Assembly (NCBI GenBank): GCA_036679665.1
Contig: JAZHEJ010000063.1
Span: forward strand, 1 to 44,178
Direction: 5' to 3'
DNA from: Tethybacter castelli
GTDB lineage: Bacteria > Pseudomonadota > Gammaproteobacteria > Tethybacterales > Tethybacteraceae
DNA length: 44,178 nt
Under the pieces are notes generated by a model. That model did no database searches. It was not told the DNA's origin and worked only from the letters and a program-made list of their open reading frames with translations. The first letter of the stretch is position 1. Each line of letters begins with the position of its first letter. A program made the translations under genes and the position numbers. Of the stretch, positions 8,492-17,140 are shown in pieces.

Positions 8492-9228
8492 CAGCGTTTC
8501 GAAAATTGCGGTTTGCGTTTGGCGCGGAACGCGCTGACGCCTTCTTGTTTGTCATCGCTGGCGGCGATCAGTCCGCCGCCGAGCGCTTCGATAAGCGCGG
8601 CGCGATCCTCCCCACGGGCGGCCCGGGTCATGTACTTGCTGATTTGGTTGGCCATGGCGTGCGCGACCGCCAACGGATCATCAGCGATCTGATTGATAAA
8701 TCCTACCTCATAGGCGCGTTGCGCGGAAATCTTGTCACCCAACAACAGCATTTCGTTCAGCACCGCCGATGGCATCAAGGTGGCCAGACGCTGGGTTCCC
8801 GACCAGCCCGGCACGACACCAAGGCCGGTTTCAGGCATCGATAATGAGACTTTGGGCGCCGCAACGCGCAGATCGCAAGCGGCGATCAGCTCTAAGCCGC
8901 CGCCACAGGCCAGCCCGTTGATCACCGCTATGGTCGGCATGGAAAGTTGGGCCAAGCGATCAAAAACCCGATGGCCGACGCGCACCCAGCGCCGGGCAAA
9001 TTCCCCGGCGGGCAGTTCAGCCCAGGCGTTGATGTCCGCGCCCACGCAAAAAGAACTGTCGCCGGCGGCGCAAAGTAAGATCACCCGTGCCGCAGTTTGC
9101 TGTTCAAGCTGCTCGCAATGCGCTTCCAGCTGCTCGAGCATCGACACGGTCAAAGCATTGTGGCGGGCGATATTGTCCACTTTTAAGATCGCGACGTTAT
9201 CTTCTTGTTGCAGATGTATCGCGCTCAC
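8491..9228 (-). CDS. Enoyl-CoA hydratase/isomerase family protein (crotonase fold)
   Basis: A 245-residue crotonase. The oxyanion-hole segment is SFCVGADI, and the second is NGLACGGGLELIAACD. Both glutamates expected of a hydratase are present (E113 in GGGLEL and E133 in MPETGLG). The start is a GTG at 9228 that overlaps the stop of the CoA-transferase gene (GTGA), and the stop overlaps the aldehyde dehydrogenase ATG. The family adds water to 2-enoyl-CoA but also includes isomerases, dehalogenases and hydrolases, so the exact reaction is open. Between a CoA-transferase and an aldehyde dehydrogenase it probably works on a CoA thioester derived from the imported compound. Confidence 0.92.
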   Translation of the reverse strand: MSAIHLQQEDNVAILKVDNIARHNALTVSMLEQLEAHCEQLEQQTAARVILLCAAGDSSFCVGADINAWAELPAGEFARRWVRVGHRVFDRLAQLSMPTIAVINGLACGGGLELIAACDLRVAAPKVSLSMPETGLGVVPGWSGTQRLATLMPSAVLNEMLLLGDKISAQRAYEVGFINQIADDPLAVAHAMANQISKYMTRAARGEDRAALIEALGGGLIAASDDKQEGVSAFRAKRKPQFSKR

Positions 9229-10799
9229 AGTACCAATCCCATCCGATCTTTTTTCAGCAAGGAGCTATCCATCATCAACGCGCGGTCCGCAACTCGCACC
9301 CGATTGTCCGATGCGGCGATGATATCCCGGGCAACATCCATTCCCGGCATTATTTCGGTGGCCAGCAGGCCGTCGTCATCCAGTTTCATCACACAGCGCT
9401 CGGTAACATACAGCACTTCTTGGTTTTGCTCGCGCGCCCGCCGTCCACAAAAAGTGATTTGTTCCACCGCGTCCACCATTTTTTGAACTTTGGCCGGAGC
9501 GGTAACCGTTATTTTTTCTTCGTCCAGTTCGTATTTGGCGCCCGCGGCAAATAATCCGCAAAAAACAATTTTTTTGGCGTGCGCCACGATGTCGACAAAA
9601 CCGCCGCAACCGGCCGTCAAGTACGGTCGCTTACGCAATTTGGAAGCGTTGACATTCCCTTTTTTGTCTATCTCCAAAAAAGACAAAAATGTAATGTCGA
9701 AGCCGCCGCCTTGAAAGTAGCTAAACTGATTAGGGGAAGGTACGATGCCATAGGCGTTGCTCGCGCAGCCAAACGCGAAACCGGTTAACGGGACGCCTCC
9801 GACCGCGCCTTGCTCTATCGCCCAGGTTATCTCCTCCGGATAGCCCTCTTCGAGCAAGATGTGCGGAATGTTTGCCGCGATGCCAAACCCCAAGTTGGCG
9901 CACTGGCCACCGCGCAATTCTTGCGCCGCCCGCCGCGCCAACACCTTTTCGATGCTATGTTTTACCGGCGCAAAATCCGACCACGGCCGGGACACTTCGC
10001 CGGAAATTGCAGGATCGTATACCGTTTGGGTGGTTTGCCGTTGCGCCGCATCCACCACGATCGCATCCACCAAGTGGCCCGGCACGTGCACACTTTGCGG
10101 ACGCAACGAACCGGATTTGACGACGCGCTTGACTTGCGCGATAACGGTGCCGCCGTGGTTGCGTACCGCTATGGCTTGATCTAGCGCGCCCAAAAAAGCT
10201 CCTTCGTGTTCAAAGCTTAGATTGCCGCGCTCATCGGCGCTGGTGGCGCGCAGGATCGCAACCTGCGGGACGATATTGGAAAAATGCAGCCAGGTCTCGC
10301 CGCCAAATTCGCAACGCGACACGATCTTGCGTTTGGCAGCTTTTTCATTCATGGCACCGCCGGACTGATCAGGATCCACAAAAGTATCCATGCCCACCTT
10401 GGTTAACACGCCGGCGCGTCGCGCCGCAACATCGCGATGCATATCGAACAATACGCCAGACGGTATGTTGTACGCCGCGATGCGGTTATCTTCGATCATG
10501 CTCCATATCGCCGGCATCGGCGCCGACGACGGACCGCTAGGATAGGAACCGGCGATAACTCGTTCCAACAAACCTTCGTGAGCTAGATGATCAATGCCTT
10601 TGATGCCGTAAACATCGCCGGCGGCAATCGGATGGATCGTGGTTATGTCGCGCGGACGACCTTCGGCAACGAAGCGCTCGCCGATCGCCTTTAACACCAA
10701 ATCCGGACAGCCTAGCCCGGACGATGACGACACGCTGACCACCGCTTTGTCGGCGATAAGCTCAGCGGCCTGCGCGGCGGTTGCAACCGACGCTCCCAT
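9225..10799 (-). CDS. Class I acyl-CoA:carboxylate CoA-transferase (YdiF/propionate CoA-transferase type)
   Basis: A 524-residue fused two-domain CoA-transferase, about the size of E. coli YdiF (about 530). The N-terminal domain contains SSSSGLGCPD and the EHEGAFLGALDQAIAV segment. The C-terminal domain holds ITWAIEQGAVGGVPL, whose E329 fits the glutamate that forms the glutamyl-CoA thioester. The segment SYFQGGGFDITFLSF is also typical. The frame is open 42 codons further upstream, but those codons lie inside the oxidoreductase gene and are arginine-rich. The ATG at 10799, one base after the upstream TAA, is the natural start. It would move CoA between short-chain acids such as acetate or propionate and the acid produced by this pathway. 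Confidence 0.93.
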   Translation of the reverse strand: MGASVATAAQAAELIADKAVVSVSSSSGLGCPDLVLKAIGERFVAEGRPRDITTIHPIAAGDVYGIKGIDHLAHEGLLERVIAGSYPSGPSSAPMPAIWSMIEDNRIAAYNIPSGVLFDMHRDVAARRAGVLTKVGMDTFVDPDQSGGAMNEKAAKRKIVSRCEFGGETWLHFSNIVPQVAILRATSADERGNLSFEHEGAFLGALDQAIAVRNHGGTVIAQVKRVVKSGSLRPQSVHVPGHLVDAIVVDAAQRQTTQTVYDPAISGEVSRPWSDFAPVKHSIEKVLARRAAQELRGGQCANLGFGIAANIPHILLEEGYPEEITWAIEQGAVGGVPLTGFAFGCASNAYGIVPSPNQFSYFQGGGFDITFLSFLEIDKKGNVNASKLRKRPYLTAGCGGFVDIVAHAKKIVFCGLFAAGAKYELDEEKITVTAPAKVQKMVDAVEQITFCGRRAREQNQEVLYVTERCVMKLDDDGLLATEIMPGMDVARDIIAASDNRVRVADRALMMDSSLLKKDRMGLVL

Positions 10800-10800
10800 C

Positions 10801-11805
10801 TTACCGGCCCGCGTAGTCCACTTGAATGCGCGCGTTGGTGACCGCAGCTTGCTTGACCGCCAACGCCACCGCCAACGACTTGATACCGTCAACACCGCTA
10901 GCCGCCGGCGCCGCGTTTCCGGCAACCGCCGCGGTAAATAAACTTAGCGAGCGTTCGTACAGATTGTGATTTGAAAAACTAAGCGAGTGCTTACCTTTTT
11001 CGTCGACAATGTCGATTTGGCCTACCGGGCGCTGGGTCATCACCCCGCGCGCGAATATCGATCCGGCGGTGCCGTGCACTTCAATGCCGCTGCCCGCGTG
11101 CGGATGGTTAAACGCCTCGTGGGTTTGGATCATCGCACCCGAGGGCATCTGCCAGATTGACATCACGCCGTCCTCGACCTCCTCGCTCATATCCGAGCAC
11201 TGCGCAGTCGCGGTAACCGTCACCGGATCTTCATCCAAATAAAAACGCACCGTATCAGCATCATGCACAACGATATCTAATATCACCCCGCCACCGGCGG
11301 CCGCGTCATTGACGCGCCAGCCGCGCAACTTCTTTGGCAACATCACCGCGTGATAAATACGTATGCTCAAAACCGTGCCGATGCGTCCGGCGTCAATTTG
11401 CTCTTTGATCGCCAAATGCGAGCCGGCATTGCGCAGATGGTGATTGGTGGCCAAGACCAACTTCGCTTTTTCAGCCGCGGTCACCATACTTGCTGCGTCA
11501 GCCAAATTAAGCGCCAACGGCTTTTCGCACAAGACATGTTTGCCGGCAGCGATCGCGGCCATGGTCTGGCTGTGGTGTTTTTCGTTGGTGGAAGATACGT
11601 AAACCGCGTCAATATTTTGATCAGCCAACAATTTCTGCAGATCGCTGGTTCCGGTCGGAATATTGTTGGCGCGCGCAAATTCGTCAGCACGCGCGCCGGT
11701 GGTGCTCATCACGGCCAAAATTTCATGACCGCTTCCCTGGGCACGAATCGCGTCAATCATATATTCGGCCGCGATATTACTCGCTCCTATCAATCCCCAT
11801 TTCAT
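10801..11805 (-). CDS. Gfo/Idh/MocA-family NAD(P)-dependent oxidoreductase
   Basis: A 334-residue sugar-dehydrogenase-type protein. It has an N-terminal Rossmann fold (GLIGASNIA, residues 4-12), the family motif CEKPLAL with EKP at 94-96, and GGGVILDIVVHDADTVRF (171-188), which supplies the usual catalytic Asp/His pair. Members oxidise hydroxyls of sugars, inositols or glycosides, or act on anhydrosugars. It is the first gene of the operon. A possible -10 lies about 36 nt upstream. Together with two GMC enzymes and an SDR it gives the cluster at least four potential hydroxyl-oxidising enzymes. Confidence 0.93.
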   Translation of the reverse strand: MKWGLIGASNIAAEYMIDAIRAQGSGHEILAVMSTTGARADEFARANNIPTGTSDLQKLLADQNIDAVYVSSTNEKHHSQTMAAIAAGKHVLCEKPLALNLADAASMVTAAEKAKLVLATNHHLRNAGSHLAIKEQIDAGRIGTVLSIRIYHAVMLPKKLRGWRVNDAAAGGGVILDIVVHDADTVRFYLDEDPVTVTATAQCSDMSEEVEDGVMSIWQMPSGAMIQTHEAFNHPHAGSGIEVHGTAGSIFARGVMTQRPVGQIDIVDEKGKHSLSFSNHNLYERSLSLFTAAVAGNAAPAASGVDGIKSLAVALAVKQAAVTNARIQVDYAGR

Positions 11806-11840
11806 ATCTTATATCTTTTTAGAACGATCCAAAAGTAGCT

Positions 11841-11846
11841 AGTATA
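11841..11846 (-). promoter_or_regulatory. Possible -10 element of the catabolic operon
   Basis: TATACT on the minus strand, ending 35 nt before the ATG at 11805. No convincing -35 hexamer is seen at 16-18 bp, so the operon may need an activator or another sigma factor. Confidence 0.3.
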
Positions 11847-11942
11847 TCAGTATTTAAGAATTTTTCTTTGATCGAGCCAGTTTAATATTACTATTTCAGC
11901 GTAATCAATCTTCAGCAACGTGCAGAACTCTTTGCCGGTCAT
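11847..11942 (-). CDS. Short ORF or gene remnant behind the methyltransferase (31 aa)
   Basis: The ATG at 11942 begins MTGKEFCTLLKIDYAEIVIL and ends LDQRKILKY. The same frame is open upstream back to a TAA at 12027-12029, reading about 27 further protein-like residues rich in K, N and I but with no start codon. Its position is directly downstream of the orphan methyltransferase on the same strand. It could be the tail of a decayed partner gene, for example a restriction endonuclease, or a real small protein. I do not recognise it. Its AT-rich codons differ from the catabolic operon next door. Confidence 0.3.
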   Translation of the reverse strand: MTGKEFCTLLKIDYAEIVILNWLDQRKILKY

Positions 11943-12066
11943 AGCCTCTTTACGATTAATCTTATTTTTAAAACCACCTACGATGACTTCTTTGCTGTTT
12001 TGATTGAAACAACAGGTATGAGCGATTTATAAAAAGTCCATAATTGGCTTTTTTATTTAAGTGTCA

Positions 12067-12828
12067 TCAGCCGTTCAGATCACACCCTAAAAAGTTGCGA
12101 CGCTGCTTTTGCGCAGCTGTCAGCACCGTGAAATCTCCGGCGGCGGGGTCGATGACGATATCACCTTCATTGCTGACGGCTGCGATAAGTTTCCCTTGAA
12201 GTTCAAGCGGTTTCTGGTGGGGGTGGGTACCGTTGCTACTTATGGATTTTTCATTCCATGTATCAGGGATATCGTGGATTTTCCATACTCCTTTGGCTTT
12301 GCGGGGCTGTTTTTGTAACACGATACAGTACTCGGTTGTGCGGCGGCTTCGGTAGCCCATGCCGATTTTCTTCTTGTTCCAGTTCACCAAGTCAACGACA
12401 TCAAGTTTGGTGTCGCACAACCACTTGCGAAATCCGTCGCATAAGTGAAATTTGTCCATCCATAAGAACAGATGACCGGAAGGTATTAAAACCCGATCTA
12501 TCTCATTGACAAACTTCGCTATGTCGTCCTCGCTCATCTGCTTAAGCGCGCACCGCCTTTGACTGCGTTTTACGCCTTCGTTACCATAGGCCATTTTGTC
12601 CAAAACGCCGCGGTATTGCGGATCAAAAAAAGCGACCGGTATGACTTCGCAAGGCAGTAGCTTCAATAGTTTCAAGCCGTCCATTTTCAGCCTGGTATTA
12701 AGTTTCAACCCGGGAGGTAATTTAAATGATGACGAATGAATGGTACGAACGTCGGAAAATACACTGCTGATCTGGCGGTCCGTATCGGCCGGGGAAGAAG
12801 CAATTTTTTTAGGTTTCGGGCTGGCCAT
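12067..12828 (-). CDS. Site-specific DNA methyltransferase, beta class (orphan)
   Basis: A 253-residue N4-cytosine/N6-adenine DNA methyltransferase. The catalytic motif IV appears as FFDPQYRG (DPQY at 69-72, in place of the usual DPPY). The SAM-binding motif I comes near the C-terminus as DPAAGDFTVL (about 227-236). This order, motif IV before motif I, defines the beta class. A GTHPHQKP segment before motif I is typical of the family. No restriction nuclease is adjacent, only a short ORF downstream, so it is either solitary (epigenetic) or the survivor of a decayed Type II system. It lies in the same accessory stretch as the Type III system but is separated from it by a glycosyltransferase gene. 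Confidence 0.88.
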   Translation of the reverse strand: MASPKPKKIASSPADTDRQISSVFSDVRTIHSSSFKLPPGLKLNTRLKMDGLKLLKLLPCEVIPVAFFDPQYRGVLDKMAYGNEGVKRSQRRCALKQMSEDDIAKFVNEIDRVLIPSGHLFLWMDKFHLCDGFRKWLCDTKLDVVDLVNWNKKKIGMGYRSRRTTEYCIVLQKQPRKAKGVWKIHDIPDTWNEKSISSNGTHPHQKPLELQGKLIAAVSNEGDIVIDPAAGDFTVLTAAQKQRRNFLGCDLNG

Positions 12829-13055
12829 TGTTCACTTTGATAAGCCGAAAATAATCAATCTACCCAGTTTGCGGTAATGAACCTATTCTAACGATGATAT
12901 TTTAACTATTTAGCGCCAGTTCAGGTTAAACAGCATGTAATCTTTGCAATGAGCATATCATCACAACCAACAACCTCGGTATCACCGCTAACCCGTTCGT
13001 ATCGGAATCTACAAAGTGATTTCGTTTTGAAAACGCTGCTTTATCGTTCCCACTT

Positions 13056-15065
13056 TTATAATGAATAGTACAGCGCTTGGGTATCGTTTAACAAAATCTG
13101 CCGAGCTTGCCAGTTACGCTGGACTACTTTGGACAACGGTAATATCTCACCTTTAACGTCGGCACTGATCACGTTTAGATATGTATGATATTTATCCTTG
13201 CGAAACAAATAAATATAACTTGGTATGTGTTGCTCCTCCTGCAACTTGGGCAACTTGTAGCGGTTAAGTGTCAGTCGCCAAATCGCCCGCCAACGTTCTT
13301 CGGTCCATAATTTTGGTTCGCGGGTGGCAAGATAAACATCATAAGCGAGACGCTGGTAGTCGCCATCGCTTCGCCAATCGCCGTTTTTGGAATCATGATC
13401 AAAATACTCAGGCGGGAACGACCTTGACCAGTGTGCAATACGTCGAAACGGATTGTGCGGTCTTGTTGGCAAACGTGACAAGTACGGTTCGGTAAGTCCG
13501 AGCACGTCATAAATATGTCCGTCTAATCTAAATCCGTAACCAAGTAAACCGATGGCATGCGCAATGAGTATATCAGTTTGTTTGATTAGATACTCGCCGG
13601 TTTTGCGCCATTGAAAATCGGGAAACTTTGGCGATAACAATGTTGGTTTTCCGTCAATATAATTAGCACTTGTCAAGACATATTGCGTTGATATAGCTAT
13701 TTGTCTTTTATCGCTTTGACGATAATTCAGCCAGATATCTAGTGCTGAAAATTTATTCAAGTCAAATATATGCCGAATTTGTGATACTGAAAAAACAGTA
13801 TCTTCTGCGGGTGCGTCCAAACGCAGCGCCGCCAACGGATTGAACTGTAAATAAACTAAACCGGCAACAACGAACGCAAGGCTGTTAACTGTGCGTACGG
13901 AAATCCCGGCAATATTCTGCAACCACTTTGCTCCGGGTATCCACATCAGTATCCCCATCAACAACAGACACAGCAACAGACCGTGCAAGTTCAATTGCGT
14001 AAGTTCGTCTAGCTCCATACCTGCAGAAATACCACCTAGCTTTAACAGTCCCTGGTATATCGCTATTATTACCAGTTGAATAATTTTTTGTAAAACTTCC
14101 TGCCATAAGGCTAAGCTTAGCAAAACCATACATCCCGCCAACGCGACTTTCTGCCAAACGCGCAGATTCCTACGAACCCCATCCACCAGATCCTGACCGC
14201 CGCAAGCCAGCACCACGATGAAGCCGTAGGTCAAAAAACGCGTCAGCATGTAGTCGCCGCCCAACCACAACACGTACAGCAAATTCAACAACAACCCCAG
14301 ACCGATCGCAATTTGCTTGCTGCGCAACAGATAGTAGGTCCCCGCCAACACGCCGATCACCGTTACCGGATCAAAAAACAAATTCACCAGATAGTAGTTG
14401 ATCCCCGCTTGCACAAGAGCAATGCGCTCAATGCCCGTCGCGGCTTTGGCGTAATAGGTGTTGGGAAACGGCATTCCGTAGTAAGCCAGTGAAAATCCCG
14501 TCCACAGCAACAACGGCTGGACGCAGGCCGGTATGACCAGCAAGACCAAATCGTGGCGCGCCAGCGGTATCAATGCCGCTACCAAGAACATCTTGATCAG
14601 CGCGGCGCGCGACGGACGCGGGCCACCCAGCGCTTCGCGCCAATACCACGCGAACGCCACCACCAATAAATAGCCCAGCGGGTTTTCCAGTCCCGAAGTC
14701 GAAAAATCCATCACCCCGCGACTGGTGGTCAGCAACACCACGATCGCAAGCCAGCTCAAATCGGTGGTGAAAAATCTGCGTAGCAACGCCAGCATTCCCG
14801 CGCAGCACAACGCCGACCAGAACAAGGTCGCGAGCATGTAGTCGGCGGTGAATAATCGGGCCAGATACCCCAGCCAGTACCAACCCGCCGAAGTGTAGAC
14901 CTGCACCCGTTCGTCCGGGTTCCAAACCGGACCGTTGCCGGCATGCATCTGTTCGATGCTGCGAAACGATATGAACGCGTCTTCGAAAAGCCACGCGCAG
15001 TTGGCGAAGATCGCCGCGAACCAACATAACCCCAATGCGGGGATCAGGCGGCGATGTATACCCAT
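13056..15065 (-). CDS. GT-C-type membrane glycosyltransferase, ZomB/AftB-like
   Basis: An integral membrane protein of about 669 residues with roughly ten hydrophobic helices in the first 400 residues and a soluble C-terminal third. An acidic pair after the first helix (LFEDAFISFR) followed by NGPVWNPDERVQVYT matches the lipid-linked-sugar GT-C glycosyltransferases of the AftB/ZomB group. YYGMPFPNTYYAKA and the C-terminal YDVLGLTEPYLSRLP fit the same family. The ATG at 15065 is preferred; a GTG four codons upstream is also possible. It probably transfers a sugar from a polyprenyl carrier to an envelope acceptor. No flagellar genes are near, so the ZomB motility name should not be taken as function. 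It sits between the orphan methyltransferase and mod. Confidence 0.75.
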   Translation of the reverse strand: MGIHRRLIPALGLCWFAAIFANCAWLFEDAFISFRSIEQMHAGNGPVWNPDERVQVYTSAGWYWLGYLARLFTADYMLATLFWSALCCAGMLALLRRFFTTDLSWLAIVVLLTTSRGVMDFSTSGLENPLGYLLVVAFAWYWREALGGPRPSRAALIKMFLVAALIPLARHDLVLLVIPACVQPLLLWTGFSLAYYGMPFPNTYYAKAATGIERIALVQAGINYYLVNLFFDPVTVIGVLAGTYYLLRSKQIAIGLGLLLNLLYVLWLGGDYMLTRFLTYGFIVVLACGGQDLVDGVRRNLRVWQKVALAGCMVLLSLALWQEVLQKIIQLVIIAIYQGLLKLGGISAGMELDELTQLNLHGLLLCLLLMGILMWIPGAKWLQNIAGISVRTVNSLAFVVAGLVYLQFNPLAALRLDAPAEDTVFSVSQIRHIFDLNKFSALDIWLNYRQSDKRQIAISTQYVLTSANYIDGKPTLLSPKFPDFQWRKTGEYLIKQTDILIAHAIGLLGYGFRLDGHIYDVLGLTEPYLSRLPTRPHNPFRRIAHWSRSFPPEYFDHDSKNGDWRSDGDYQRLAYDVYLATREPKLWTEERWRAIWRLTLNRYKLPKLQEEQHIPSYIYLFRKDKYHTYLNVISADVKGEILPLSKVVQRNWQARQILLNDTQALYYSL

Positions 15066-15163
15066 TTCAAGAAACACCCCAAGTATGCGCGGAGAAGACG
15101 CAACATTAGGTAATTTTATATATTACTAAACAGAACCAAATGAATTTCTTCGCACACTCACCT

Positions 15164-17140
15164 CTACACGACCCACAGATTTTCGGAGAATGCCGCCTGA
15201 AGCTCAAACGTGCTAGTTGTGTCGAGAGCACCCTTCAGAACGATGAGATGGTCATTGCTGTGAGCTTTCAGAGCTTCGATGGTTGCCCCATCCAGGTGAC
15301 CATCAAGACACAGGATGGAGTGTTTGTCGTTTCCACTCAGGCGGTAGACTGCGTTGACGATGAAGGCTTCGAGCCGTTCAAGGGTATAAAAGAGCCCGAA
15401 GCCGTTCTTAAGAGCAATCTCGGTAACTATGCCCTGAAACTCATCTTCTTCAAATAGGCGAGGCTGAACAGCGGCGGTGAGGTGAGTCTCAAGAGCTTTG
15501 ATGTTTTCTTCTTCAGATTGTTCAGGGTCCGGGGTGAAAGTGTTTCGGGGGAAGTGGCTTTCTTGAAGATGAAAAACCCGGAAACCAGTATCGAGGTCCT
15601 GTGCGGTGGCTTGTGCTACAGACGCCCCGGCCCTTTTAAGGCGATCTCGAGTGATATCGAAGATGGTTCTGTACCCGGCATCCAATGCCTTCTGCATCTT
15701 CGCTTTTTGTACCTTGTTTCCGGTTGGTATGATTATCTCAGGCACCTGAACACAGATATACTTGCGAAATCCGCCGTCATCGGCGTTCTTTTGTAGAACG
15801 GCATGACCGGTTGTTCCAGAGCCAGCAAAAAAGTCCATCACAATAGCGTCTTTGTCGTTCTCTATAGCGGCCGAAATTGCGTCATAGACAGCCCACAGGC
15901 TTTTTGGATAGGTGAACCCTGCATCGGGAACTAACTCGTTGAGAATTTTGGTTCCGTACTCGTTCGCATCATACCGATTGTCCGTCCACATGGACTTATA
16001 CGTTCCATAATTTTTGCCAAATTCGATCTGATATCCAGTCTCCGTCTTCCTCGCTCGAAGCAAGTGGACGATTTCATCGACGGACTGGCGCGCATAGCGC
16101 CACTTCCGCTCAACCCCATAGTTGTCGATTGGATAGATATAGGCTTTTCCGTCACACATCTCAGTCTGCGCAGGATGAAAATTGTCGTCGCAAACATCAC
16201 CAAACCCAACCACGCCACCAGACTCAACAATAACTGGATAGAAACAGTTTTTCGCGTCATTTCTTAGGGATTCCCCTCCCCAATTCCTGAATTGGGACCA
16301 ATGAACATCCTCTGGATTCAGCCTTCGGTCGGCAATGACTTTGCCGCCTGATGGATACACAAAGAGAACATACTCATTGGTATAGGAAAAATTATCACCT
16401 TGCTGACCTCTCGGGTTGTGTTGCACCGAAACGCAGACGTGTTCATAGACCCCTTCCCCAAATATTTCTTTCAAGAGCAAGATTAACGTCGCAAGTTCGT
16501 TCTCATCGATCGCACAGATAAGAACGCCATCTTTTTTCAGGAAATTTCTCGCAAGGAGTAGACGTGGCTGCATCATATTCAGCCAGTTGGAGTGGAACCT
16601 CCCCGAGGTCTCAGGGTTGGCGACGAGCTTAACACCGCTTCGGGTAATTCCGCTTTCCTCCCAATAGCTCTTGCGATCTTGGCTGTAGTTGTTGGGGTAA
16701 ATGTAGTTCGACCCGGTGTTGTACGGCGGATCAATGTAGATACACTTCACCTGTTCAAAACAGGACGCTTGTAGATACTTGAGTACCTCTAGATTATCGC
16801 CCTCAATCAGCAAGTTTTGACTAGTATTGTCCGTCAGCGTTTCCCCTGCTTTATTCGCCGTCCCGTCAGCATTCACGCTACGCTCAGCGTCATAGACAAG
16901 TGTTGCCTTGCCAGGCGCAAAGGCGAATCGTTTGGATTGCGCCTTTCCGGCCCATTCAAAACGAAAGCGTTCTGTGACATGGCCGACTTCTTCAGTGATG
17001 AGTTGGCGCAGGGCTTTTTCATCAATTTTCCCTTCCCCGTCAAACAGGTCTGGAAACAGACGACGAAGCTCGATGAGGCGCGCTTCACGTCCGTCTGGTG
17101 AGGTGATGGCAATCAGGTTGGGGTCTTGTTTACGGTTCAT
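15164..17140 (-). CDS. mod: Type III restriction-modification system, Mod (adenine methyltransferase) subunit
   Basis: A 658-residue beta-class N6-adenine methyltransferase, close in size to EcoP15I Mod (about 644). Motif IV is YIDPPYNTGS (DPPY at 137-140). The SAM motif MDFFAGSGTTGHAV follows near residue 440, and the region between them is the target-recognition domain. It modifies and recognises the site for the whole complex. Its ATG overlaps the res stop by 4 bp (ATGA), so the two are co-translated, with res first. The usual order is mod first. Both reading frames are intact, so the system may be active. Confidence 0.95.
   Translation of the reverse strand: MNRKQDPNLIAITSPDGREARLIELRRLFPDLFDGEGKIDEKALRQLITEEVGHVTERFRFEWAGKAQSKRFAFAPGKATLVYDAERSVNADGTANKAGETLTDNTSQNLLIEGDNLEVLKYLQASCFEQVKCIYIDPPYNTGSNYIYPNNYSQDRKSYWEESGITRSGVKLVANPETSGRFHSNWLNMMQPRLLLARNFLKKDGVLICAIDENELATLILLLKEIFGEGVYEHVCVSVQHNPRGQQGDNFSYTNEYVLFVYPSGGKVIADRRLNPEDVHWSQFRNWGGESLRNDAKNCFYPVIVESGGVVGFGDVCDDNFHPAQTEMCDGKAYIYPIDNYGVERKWRYARQSVDEIVHLLRARKTETGYQIEFGKNYGTYKSMWTDNRYDANEYGTKILNELVPDAGFTYPKSLWAVYDAISAAIENDKDAIVMDFFAGSGTTGHAVLQKNADDGGFRKYICVQVPEIIIPTGNKVQKAKMQKALDAGYRTIFDITRDRLKRAGASVAQATAQDLDTGFRVFHLQESHFPRNTFTPDPEQSEEENIKALETHLTAAVQPRLFEEDEFQGIVTEIALKNGFGLFYTLERLEAFIVNAVYRLSGNDKHSILCLDGHLDGATIEALKAHSNDHLIVLKGALDTTSTFELQAAFSENLWVV

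Noticed and set aside
10800..10925. 42-codon N-terminal extension of the CoA-transferase
   Set aside because: Arginine/tryptophan-rich and wholly inside the Gfo/Idh gene; the ATG at 10799 fits both family and operon spacing.
13023..13035. Short palindrome CGTTTT-G-AAAACG near the 3' end of the glycosyltransferase gene
   Set aside because: Six-bp AT-rich stem with a one-base centre and no T-run; too weak to call a terminator or operator.
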